This document shows, piece after piece, positions 12,401 to 24,400 of a stretch of DNA of 64,000 bases. Source of the DNA: Lepus europaeus (Eukaryota; Chordata; Mammalia; Lagomorpha; Leporidae); assembly GCF_033115175.1 (NCBI RefSeq), contig NC_084830.1, positions 42,353,409-42,417,408 on the forward strand, read 5' to 3'. Numbering within the stretch: the stretch's first letter is position 1; each line of letters begins with the position of its first letter. The notes below the pieces were generated by a model that did no database searches, had not been told where the DNA came from, and worked only from the letters and a program-made list of their open reading frames with translations. The position numbers were made by a program, and so were the translations under genes.

Positions 12401-15400
12401 CCATGTATGCATTGCATGGCCGCTGCTTCACATCTCCCAGCCCAGTTATTCTGTAGTCTCAGGACAGAAGCTTGGCATTTGAAATCCAGGGGTTGTAGTT
12501 ACCTTGACCTCCTGATGCCTTGCTGGAGTGCCAGGGTGACTTTGAATTTTGGAAGGACATTCTCAACAAGGCTGGAAGAAGTTCATAGGCTGCTGTTTGG
12601 AAATGTGAGGGTACTTCCGCAGGTCTGCGGAAAAATGGAATGAAAAGATCCGTTTAGTTTTTGTGCAAAAAAAAGTGTGAAACAAATGCATAGTATGCAT
12701 TCCCACAAGCTTTTTGAAGACTTCCTTTATTCTGAAAAATGGTCAAAACTTTGGGGCAAGGAGCTAGAGGCAAGCAAAAGAATTCAGGCCCACTTAAGGG
12801 CTGGAGAGCAGGTGTTCTGGAAGGCACTGGGTGTCTCTGGGTCTATTTCTTCATCTGTATCACAGTGTGAAATAGCCCCACTCAAGGGGCTAAGAGTGAG
12901 TGAGGGTCTATGCCCAGCTGATCCTGGGATCAGAATCCATGAATCCAAGTCCCAGTCTCTCAGGATTTAGCTACATAGCCCCAGCCAGTTCTGATTCTCC
13001 ATTTCTGTAATTGTAAAATATAATAATAATAATAATAATAATAGTAATAATAATAATAATACCTATCTCCTAAGGTTGTTGTCAAGGTTAAAGTAATCCT
13101 ATATGCTCTATCAGTCTTGGTCATCTTTGTTCTTTTTATATTGATGACATTGATAATTATAGTGGCCCCTAAAATCCTTGGGGTTTAGATGTGCTCATGA
13201 CCCCTCCTGAGAACTGGAGATCCAAGGACAGATGCTGCCCCTCACCTTGAGGCCCAAAGTAGAAATCACGCTGTGCCTGTGCCTGTGTTTTTGTGAAATA
13301 GGTAGACTCCAGATGGCAGGTGCAAGGGAACGCATCTACACCACCCCAAGCCAGCATCTTGGACCCAGGCCGAGCCTCTGCTCATGACAGCTGGGGAGAA
13401 GGCGGTCCGGCTCTGATGCTGGAGCCCAGGGCCACATCTCTGGATGCAGACAACTACTGTAGTGTCCCATAGCTGCCCGCCCTCTTTCCTGAACGAGGCC
13501 TCCCTGCATGGGAGCAGGCAGGGCTGCTCCAAGAGCTACGATTCCCAGCCTGTGGGGCCTCCCCAAAAGGCCTATCCATGCTGAGCAGTTTTCTCTGCTT
13601 GTGATGACTCTGGGCACATCTCTACAATAACGTACAATGTGGCTCTTTCCAGCCCAGAGGGTGCCTGCCCTGGCCCCCCAGAGCCCCAGTGAGGGATGGC
13701 TCTGGGGACCCTCTGACTCTCGGAGGTAACAGTTGCTGTGTTGTGCTGTGCGGGGGCCTCTGGGGCATGTAGGGCAAGAGCTGAATGGAATGTCAGTGGG
13801 GATGCTTCTCCCCATGCCCAGAACGAAGTTGACCCCAAAACACCATTCTCACCTTCTTCCTGGCCTAAGCCAATGCCATCCGTCCGGCGCCCCTCCAGTC
13901 TCAGTATTGTGCTTGCCAGCTCTGCTGTCGGGTTGATGGCAGATCCCCCTCTCCAGACCCTCGGGAACCCTCTCCTGCTGTTTCGGTTGATTCGGTCATT
14001 CTTAGCAGGCCACCGCACTTGTGTAGCAACACGTTTCTGCTCATCCTGCTGGTGAGTCCAGTGGACTTTGCAAGACCCAGAGAGGCAGCCCTGGAGTCGT
14101 CACATCCAGCATCAAAGAAACTTGATCAGAGCAGCAGTTGGGCTAAACTGCCTGTGCTTCCACAGCGCGGGGCACAAGTTACAAACGCAGCCTTGGAGGG
14201 TGGGCACCAGAGGAGGGGACGCTGGGGGAGGCTTGCCGAGAAAGGCAGATCAGCTGAGGACGGAGGAGGGGAGGCAGTGGCTTCCAGGCAGGGGGAGAGG
14301 AGAGAAAATGTGCCTGGAAGGTGGTGTTGGCAGTAGGGGTGGTAAGAGTGGAACGGGAATGAGTGCTGGGCTGGTCCCTTGATGGGCCCTGGGAGAGGAC
14401 AGAATAAATGGTCCAGTTCCTAGGACTTGGAGGGTCTGGAAGGTGACTCAGGAGAGACCCTTCTGGTTAGGCTGTGGGGCATGAGGCAGAGGGAGATTGC
14501 TGGGGAGGGGGTTACCAGAGCAGCTCAGCCCAGAGGTGAGAGTGGCCTGGGCTCAGGGTGTCCAGTAACCGGTGACCAAGAGTGAGGCTGAGTGGGGACA
14601 AGGATGAAGGCCCTGCCCCTGAAGCATTCTTTACTTCTTTTACTTTTGAATCTTTACTCTCAGAGCCCACCAGGTAAGAGCTTAGACTATAAAGCACATA
14701 TGAAACCAAAGAGGACGAGGGACAAACGGAAGGCTAGGCAGGTACAGGCGTGTGACTGTGTGAGGCGAGGGTGCCCTGGTTTGCAGGGCAGGAGACACCA
14801 CTTTCCAAAGACTGACCGCTAGGTGGGCCGTTGGCCATGTCGTAGGAATTTACTGAATGCGCTTGAATCGTGCAGGTACATGGATCCATGCCTCGACGCC
14901 AAGCTGATGGACTGCAGAGTGGCCGTAGGCTTGCTGTATTTGCAGGTGAGGGGGACCAAGCACTCTCTCAGGACATTGCCAGATGTTGCACACCATTTGG
15001 TGTGAAATCATTTTTTTTTTTATTTGACAGGTAGATTTATAGACAGTGAGAGAGAGAGAGACAGAGAGAAATTTCTTCCTTCCGTTGGTTTACTCCCCAA
15101 ATGGCCACTATGGCTGGCGCACTGTGCTGATCCGAAGCCAGGAGCTAGGTGCTTCCTCCTGGTCTCCCATGAGGGTGCAGGGGCCCGAGCACCTGGGCCA
15201 TCCTCCACTGCCCTCCCGGGCCACAGCAGAGAGCTGGACTGGAAGAGGGGCAACCAGGACTAGAACCTTGTGCCCATATGGGATGCTGGCACCGCAGGTG
15301 AAGGATTAGCCAAGTGAGCCACAGCGCCGGCCCCGTGAAATCATTTTTTAAGATGTAGTAGTTAAGAATCCTACCTCCTTACCTAGACTAGGTGAATCCA

Positions 15401-18400
15401 CAGACACAGAAAGTCTGATAGAGGTTACCAGGGACTGAAGACTGGGGGAAGCAAGGCTATTATTTCGTGGGAACAGAGTTGTTGGTGGATAATCAATTTC
15501 TAGGTATAGGTTGTTGGGATGGTTATACAAGATTTTGATTGTATTTAATGCCATTGAATCACATACTTAGAAATATGACTAAAGTGGTAAGTGTTCTGTT
15601 ATGTCTATTTTTATTAAAAATACCAAAATGAGGCCGGCGCCGCGGCTCACTAGGCTAATCCTCCGCCTGCGGTGCTGGTACTCTGGGTTCTAGTCCCAGT
15701 TGGGGCGCCGGTTCTGTCCCGGTTGCTCCCCTTCCAGGCCAGCTCTCTGCTGTGGTCCGGGAGTGCAGTGGAGGATGGCCCAAGTGCTTGGGCCCTGCAC
15801 CCTCATGGGAGACCAGGAGAAGCACCTGGCTCCTGGCTTGGGATCGGCGCAGCACACCGGCCGCTGCGGCCATTTGGGGGGTGAACCAACGGAAGGAAGA
15901 CCTTTCTCTCTGTCTCTCTCTCTCACTGTCTAACTCTGCCTGTCAAAAAAAGAAAAAATACCAAAATGAAAAAACGAGAACAATTTACAGAGGGAGAAGA
16001 ATTCCATCTCTCTCTTAACCGTCGCTCTCTGAATGTATAGCTGATGCTCCACCATCTAGGTTAATTTGACGTGAGCCTGGAAAGAATGTCCCTGTGACTT
16101 TAAGTTCACACGCGGTCGCTGTATTAGTCTGCTTTTGTTACTTTAACTAAAATACCCACGAGGAGCTTCTTGGGAAATTAGTTTATTTCTGCTTACAGTT
16201 ATGTGAGTACAGTTCAGGACTGAGCGTTCCCCATTGTCCAGCATCTGATGGAAGACTGATCACGTGATGAGCCAGGAAGCAGGGGGGAGGGGAGAGGACT
16301 TGGGGCAAACTTGAACTCAAATGATTAAACCTCTCCTGGGCATGTCCCCAAGACCTCCTACCAGTCCCAACTTCTAGCCACAGCCAGACCAAGTCGCCAC
16401 TGTTAGTCTATAAGCATCTCGCCTGAGTTTTGGGGAGACAAGTCCTATTGTGCCCATAGCAGCCTCTAAATCCCACTCTATGATAGCCTTCTTCGCACTG
16501 AGCCAGCAAGCAACACACCTGCTCCCGTGGCCCGTGACCTGGCAGCCATAGTGGACCCTGTGTTCTGAAGGGCCCCGTGCTGGTTCAATGCCACCTTGGA
16601 ATTCCTAACGATTTTTGAACAAAGACCACGTATTCCTTTTCCACTGGGTGGTATGTTGATGGTCCTGCCTACCTCTACCTCCCAGCCTCTACAGACGTGA
16701 ATTCAGAGTCTGGCCCCCTTTCCCTGCCCTGCCCTGGGTGTGAGGGTTCTGCTAAGCACTATGGTGGAAGCAGAGGCTGCCTCCCTGGCAGCCCCCGGCT
16801 GACCTAGCTCAGTTCTCTGCCAGCCTCCCCGGCAGCCCCCGGCTGACCTAGCTCAGTTCTCTGCCAGCCTCCCCGGCAGCCCCTGGCTGACCTAGCTCAG
16901 TTCTCTGCCAGCCTCCCCGGCAGCCCCTGGGCGTTCCCTCTCAGCACATTAACGTCTTGGGAGACCTGGTCCTTTGCAGGCCTGGCCCGACAATTCTGGG
17001 AAGGAGGTTGAGAACTTTCCCAGCCTCCTGGGAAATCCTTGACACTGTCCCACAGTCTGTCCCCAGGGTGGTCTTGCCCTGTTCAAACCCCACCGAGGCT
17101 CGCCATCTCACTGAGACCCCCAAATGATGCTGTATTCATTTCATTTCCCCCTCAGCACGTCCACTGTCTGACAGGACATGGCCTTTGTGTGTACTCAGAA
17201 GGTCGTGGTGGGGCAGATGTGTGGTACAGCAGAGAGGATGCCACTCCGGTACCCACGTCCCACATCAGAGAGCCTGGGTTTGAGTCCCGGCTCCACTCCC
17301 GAGTCCAGCTTCCTGCACACCCTGGGAGGCAGCGGGTGATGGCTTAAGTAATTGAGTCCCACCACCCTTGTGGGAGACCTGGATTGAATTCCCAGCTTCA
17401 GTGTGGTCCAGCCCCAGCTGTTGTGAGCATTTGAGGAGTGGACCAGTGAATGGAAAGTTTCTCTTGATCTGTCTCTCAAAGAAATCAAGTTAATTGATTT
17501 AAGAAATGTTCATGACTTTCTTGGTATGGATTTTGACATTGTTCAAATAAAAACAAACTTTTTCAAAAAAGATTTATTTATTTATTTGAAATAGTTACAC
17601 AGAGAGAGGAGAGGCAGAGAGAGAGAGAGAAAGGTCTTCTGTCCACTGGGTCACTCCCCCAAAAGGCCACAATGGCCAGAGCTGGGCTGATCTGAAGCCA
17701 AGAGCCAGGAGCTTCTTCCAGGTCTCCCACGCAGGTGCAGGGGCCCAAGCACTTGGGTCATTTTCCACTGCTTTCCCAGGCCATAGCAGAGAGGTGGATC
17801 GGAAGAGGAGCAGCCGGGACTAGAACTGGCGCCCATATGGGATACCGGCGCTTCAGGCCAGGGTTTTAACCCACTGCGCCACAGCGCCGGCCCCAATGGG
17901 TACATTTTGATGCATCAGCTTCCTAGAGGCTTATAGAAGGTAAAGAATCTCGGCACACACACTTCCTTAGGTGCTTTTTTTAAGAGACCAAGGCACTAAT
18001 AAAGCATCTCCATAAAGCTCTTTTAAATTCCAGCAGGAAAATGAAAATGTCATCCGAAAGTATTTAATATGTGCTGTCATATTTTATGGTCAGAATAGCT
18101 TTGAGTCCATTTCCTATTTTAAATATAAGAGGTAGAGAGCAAGAGAGATGGAGACAGACAGAGCTCCCATCTGCTGGTTCATTCCCCAAATGTTTGCAAT
18201 GGCCAGGACTATGCCAACTTGAAGCTGAGAGCCAAGAACTCAATCCAGGTTTCCCATGTGGGTGACAAGGACTCAATCATTTGAGCCACTACCTGCTGCC
18301 TCCCAGTAGGTGTTAGCAGGAAGCTGCAGTCAGGAGCTGGAGTGGGACTCGAACCCAGATACTCCAGTGTGGGATGTGGGCATCCTAGCCAGCACTTTAG

Positions 18401-21400
18401 GGACGAGGCCACATACTCACTCCCCATAGCATACTATGATCCATGTATGATCATGTTTAATGTACTTACACTAATGTTACCTGGGTATGGGCCAGGATTT
18501 ACCATCTTAAATGTTTATTGGGAGCTCATTGCCATGTATTCTTACTGTTATGATAAATTATTAATGTTTCTTTTTTATTTACTATGACATCATTGGTTGA
18601 ACTTGCATCACCACATCTAATATTGGTCCTGTGGGAAATAGGTGTGTGATCTTTACAATATGGTTTCCAGTTCTTGTGGTGAGAGATCAAAGCTGCTAGC
18701 ACTACAATATTTTTTTAAAGATTTATTTATTTATTTGAAAGTCAGAGTTACATAGAGAAGGAGAGGGAGAGAGGGAGAGAGAGAGAGAGAGTGAGCATCC
18801 ATCCAGTGGTTCACTTCCTAATTGTCTGCAACAGCCAGAGCTGTACCCATCTGAAGCCAGGAGCCAGGAGCTTCTTCTGGGTCTCCCACATGGGTACAGG
18901 GGCCCAAGGACCTGGGTCATCTTCCACTGCTTTCCCAGGCTATAGCAGAGAGCTAGATTGGAAATGGAGCAGTTGGGACTCAAACCAGTGCCCATATGGG
19001 ATGCCAGCACTGCAGGCAGTGGCTTTACCTGCTATGCCACAGTGCTAGTCCCTACAATATTACTTTTTTTTTTAATTTAAAAAAAATTTTTTTTTGACAG
19101 GCAGAGTGGACAGTGAGAGAGAGACAGAGAGAAAGGTCTTCCTTTTGCCGTTGGTTCACCCTCCAATGGCCGCCGCGGTAGGCGCGCTGCGGCCGGCGCA
19201 CCGCGCTGATCCGATGGCAGGAGCCAGGTGCTTATCCTGGTCTCCCATGTGGGTGCAGGGCCCAAGTACTTGAGCCATCCTCCACTGCACTCCCTGGCCA
19301 CAGCAGAGAGCTGGCCTGGAAGAGGGGCAACCGGGACAGGATTGGTGCCCCGACCGGGACTAGAACCCGGTGTGCCGGCGCCACAAGGCGGAGGATTAGC
19401 CTAGTAAGCCACGGCGCCGGCCTTACAATATTACTTTTTAAAAGGCTATTTATTTGAAAGGCAGAATTACAGGGAGAGAGAGAGCTCTTCCATCTGCTGG
19501 TTCACTCTCTAAATGACGGAAGCAGTCGGGTCTGGACCAGTCTGAAGCCAGGAGCCAGGAGCCAGGATCTTCTTCCAGGTCTCCCATGTGGGTCCGGGGA
19601 CCCAAGTATATAGGCCATCCTCTCCTGCTTTCCCAGGCACATTAGCCAGGAGCTGGATCAGAAGTGGAGTGGCCTGGACTCAAACTGGTGCTCATATGGG
19701 ATGCCGGCATTGGAAGTGGTGGTCCAACCTGTTGTGCCACTGTGCCACAGTGCTGGCCCCACACTGGTTTTTATCTGTTTTCATTAGGAGTTGTAAACCA
19801 GAGAGGCATTTTCCTGTGCTTGTGACAGGGAAAAGGATAGCTTCCCGAGTTCTGTCCCTTACTCTGCCATTGGCTTTCTGTCTACGTTATCTCTGGCCCA
19901 CCACCTTCCAAACCATGATGTCCCCCTATTAAGTGATGAGGTTAAACTAACAGACTCTAAATCTTCTCCCAGCTGTCATAGACAATTATTCACATCTTAG
20001 CTCTTTGCCTGGCAGTATCTTCCAAAAACTGTAGCTAATGTTGTAGTCATCATTATCATGACCATTGCATCACTCCTTGAATCTGAGCCGGGGTACTGAG
20101 AAATCAGAAATTAGACCCAAGCTCAGCAGGCAAGGCAGGCACACAATTTGCTGCCTCTTGCAGATACCTTCTTTGGCTGCCCCCAAAGGAACACGCCTCC
20201 CTCCCTCCCTGCTCCCGTGGTGTTGACCCATGTCCTCTCCTATCATGCCCAATGGGCTGCCAGTACCAGTTCCCACGCGATCTCACTAGCCAGGCTCTCG
20301 ATGGGCATGGACAGAGACTGTGTCTCACGTGCCTAAGATATGTGAATGATGAGTTCTGATGCATTGGGGAGTTGTGCTAATCAGCCATGAAGGAGAGCCT
20401 TTCGATGGTTCTACAAGCACACGGCCCTGATGATGGCCAGGGAGCTCACTGGGTTCCCATGTCCTGCTCCCTTTCTTCTCTTCCTTCCTTTTGAACTTGA
20501 TGTTGACAAACTGGGAGACCACATGCGGACACATACATGTCTAGGTTTTCTCATGGATGTTGAAGGCTTAGTCGCTTCTAAGTTTTCATTTCAGCAGGCC
20601 TAGTACAGTGACCTTGTGGACATGAGAAAAAGGTGCCCCTTCCTCCAGGCAGGCCCTGGCCCATGTCAGGCCTGTGGCTAAGCACCTGATGGCCCCTGAT
20701 GGCCCCGTGCCCTATGCAGGTGCACACGTACCCCCCACTGAGCGTTGCTGGCCGGAACTGAGTGAGCGATGCTTTTCTTTGTAAGACTCATGCTCGCCGT
20801 TTCTCACTACTGTGCCTTCTGTGGAAGGCATTGGAGTGCTTGTGGCTGACAGGCAGGAAAACCATGGCTTCTGCGGTTTCACTCGGTTTATAAAATTGGG
20901 TTCTGTGTGAGTCCCCATCAGCCAGTCTTCCAGGCACCGTGTAATGAGTGGCGACGTCTGTCTAGACTTGACTCACTGTCTGAACTGCCTTGGAGTGAGA
21001 CACTGTAGAAGATGCATCTGCATGATGACTTCTGAGCCCCAGATCAGGGTGGACACTTTCCGAGTGTCACCAGTCATAGAGCTGGTGACCTCTGCCATGG
21101 GATGGCGATGAATGAGGTGTCTGCAGTCAGTACCTGCTCCTCTGAGCCCTGTGTCTCTCTCTGACCTTGCTGCCCTGTGCTAACCAGGCCTTGTAGAGCT
21201 GCAACATCGAGCAGAATTCAAGAGAGAAAACACTCGCTCCCATGCTGATTCCGTTCTGTATGTGGTGTGTGGGTTCAGCTTCCAGGACAGTCGGTGACAA
21301 GGAGAAAGCCTTGGGGTGGGCAGCAGCCTGCCCAATAAGGATCTAATGGCTTGGCCAGGCGTGGAGGTCAGACCTGGGTTTAATCTGCCCGTGGCCGCTC

Positions 21401-24400
21401 GCTTGCTGGGTCATCTGAACATCACGGCCCCTCTGAACCTCCAACTCCACAGGGAAAAGTCAACAAGAAAACCTGCCTCAAATAGATTCTCGACAAATAT
21501 TTTTCTTCTCTCTCAATACCATATCCCCCTTTGCCAACCTAAATAGCAATGTCAAAAATGTCTTCAGCTTTTTAAAAAAGGTTTATTTATTTATTTGAAA
21601 GCCACAGTGACAGAAAAAGAGAAGGAGAGAGAGGGAGAGGGAGAAGGAGAGCGAGAGCGAGCGAGAGAGAGAGAATCTTTCATTTGCTGATTCATTCTCC
21701 AAATGGCTGCAATGGCTGGAGCTGGGCCAGGCCAAAGCCAGGAGCCAGGAACTCCATCTGAGTCTCCTATGTGGGTAGCAGGGGCCCAAGTACTTGGGCC
21801 ATCATCTGCTGCTTTCCCAGGCTCGTTAGTAGGGAGCTGGATCAGAAGCAGAGCAGCCAGGACCAGAACTGGCACTTTGATACGGGTTGCTGGGATCACA
21901 AGTGTCGGCTTAACCTGCTGCACCCCAACGTCTGCCCCATCTTCAGCATTTTGTTCTTTTCTTGGAAATGAACATAACTCGCCAGTCACCAAGGGGCATA
22001 GCACACACACACACTTCAGCCTGCAGTGCAAATGGGTGTCTGCTGATTGGCAGAGATTGTTGGGTGCTTGTTGTACGTAGGACACTGGGCAAGGTGCACC
22101 CAGGTCAAGGGCATGGGGCTTCCCTTGAGGGGTTGCCGGTCTAACCGAGGCACAGTCATGGACAATCAGGGAAGAGAGGCTAAGTTAGCACCGCTGATGG
22201 GATGGACAGTAAGACCTGAGTCTCCCCGGAGGCCAGGCTGGCTGAAGGAAACAGGAGACGGTACCAGAAGAAGGAGGAGAGAGCCTTGGAGGTACCTGGA
22301 GCAGCAGGCTTCATTACTTCTATTTTTCTCTTTGCTTCCAAAGAGGCTGTTGTCTTCAGGTGACGTCTGCCTTTGAACCCAGTGTCACACTGAAAACTGC
22401 ACTGAATTAGGAAATCATTGAGAAACCAACTTAGGGATTTGGAGTATGGGGAGATCGATGAGGGCGGTGACCCACAGCCAAGCAGCCAGGCCCAGCCAGA
22501 TATTCAGTTTTAATTTTTTTAATGGAAACTGCTTTCATCTTATAAAACAACTGCAAGCTTGGAAGAGCCCAAAATGGAAAGTAAATGTCACCCCACATCT
22601 TAAATCAGCCCATAAACACAAACTGTCGACTTTTTCGGTGTGTTTGGTTCACATACATTTCATATATCTATATATGCACATCCATTTCCTTGATTCATGT
22701 CTTTATATGAGGTTTTTTGTTTGGCTTTTGGTGGATATTTATTTTTTGCTGTTTTATAAAAAAAACCTGAAGTTTCTGACTATGCCTCATTTGTAACTTG
22801 GTGCTTATCACATATTAATACATCATAGGCTTTTCCTGTGTTACTAAGTATTCCATATAATTTCCCGTATCATTAAGTATTATACTTATTTTTTCTTGTT
22901 TGCATAGCCTGTTTTTTCATTATACCCGGACTCAATGGCCTATTTTGGGCATTCCGTCACAATAGCTACCCGCTGACAGGATGGCTAGGGAGACTGACTG
23001 TTGTGGCACACAATTGGGACATTGTGCACCATACAGTAAGCACATAGATATGTTAGCTGAGGTTTGTTCATTATAAAAGGCAATACTTGGCTGTCAATAT
23101 TTTTCCCCATATGGGTGTTAACAGGTCTCGTAGGTGGGTTTAGATTTGCATTGCCTAGTTTCCTCTAGAAAGTTGTACTGGGGTACAGACAGGGGTTGTG
23201 GTATAGCAAGGTTAAGCCACCACTTGGGATCCCCATATCCCATATCAGAGTGAGTTTGAGTTCCAGCTACTCCCTTTCTGATCCAGTTTCCAGATATTGC
23301 CTGATATTGGGAAGCAATGGATAATGGCTCAACTCCTTGAGCCTCTTTCGCTCATGTAGGAGACCTGGATGGAGTTCCTGGTTTCTGGCTGTTGTGGGCA
23401 TTTTTTTTTTAATTATTTGACAGATAGAGTTATAGACAGAGAGAGAGAGACAGAGAGACAGAGAGAGACAGTGAGAAAGGTCTTCCTTCCGTTGGTTCAC
23501 CCACCAAATGGCCACTATGGCCGGCGCGCTGCGCCAATCCGAAGCCAGGAGCCAGGTGCTTCCTCCTGGTCTCCCATGCGGGTGCAGGGCCCAAGCACTT
23601 GGGCCATCCTCCACTGCACTCCCTGGCCACAGCAGAGAGCTGAACTGGAAGAGGAGCAACCGGGACAGAATCGGAGCCCCAACCGGGACTAGAACCCGGG
23701 GTGCTGGCGCCGCAGGCGGAGGATTAGCCTAGTGAGCCGCGGCGCCAGCCCTATCCATTTTCCTATTGAGAATGTTTATGTTTTTCCTATTGCTTTACAT
23801 AAATATTAACTCTTTGCTGTATATCATGCAGTCATTTTACTGTTTTCCCATTTACTTTTTTTGTTTTGTTCTTGGTGGCTTTTCTATTTCCACATAATTA
23901 TATGTGATTATACTTTCATTATGACATTTTGTCTTTGTATCTCAAGATATTCTCTACCTCTAGATCAAATAAAAATATTCACCTTTGCTTTTTATTTTTT
24001 GGCTAATTCATGGCTTTTCACATTTAAATTTTCATCTGTGATTTAGTTGACTGGGTGGTGTGGGGAAAGAACTAATTTTATTTTCTTTGCCAAGTGTTTT
24101 CAGTTGTCCTCAAACTGTTGCAAAATCTCTTCCTACCCCTAACTGAATAGGAAACCTTTATCACATGCTCCATCATTATATAGATCCGCTTAAGCTCTGC
24201 TACACAATGAGCTTTTTGTCAGATTAACTTATTTCTGCCACGACTGCTAATTTTACAATTTCTGTTGTTTTAAGGCAAAAGAGGACATTGACAAAGAATG
24301 GGCCAAACCCACCCAGGCACAGAGGCAGAAATTAGAAGCTCTCCAGAAAGAAGACAATCAAACACAGGTGAATCAAATATTACACCAAACAAAACCCCTT

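Noticed and set aside
15632..15720. tRNA gene (box A and box B present)
   Set aside because: The boxes belong to the tRNA-derived head of a SINE; the sequence does not fold as a full tRNA and has a SINE body and tail.
16779..16930. CRISPR-like regular repeats
   Set aside because: Units are contiguous with no variable spacers and the genome is mammalian; this is a minisatellite.
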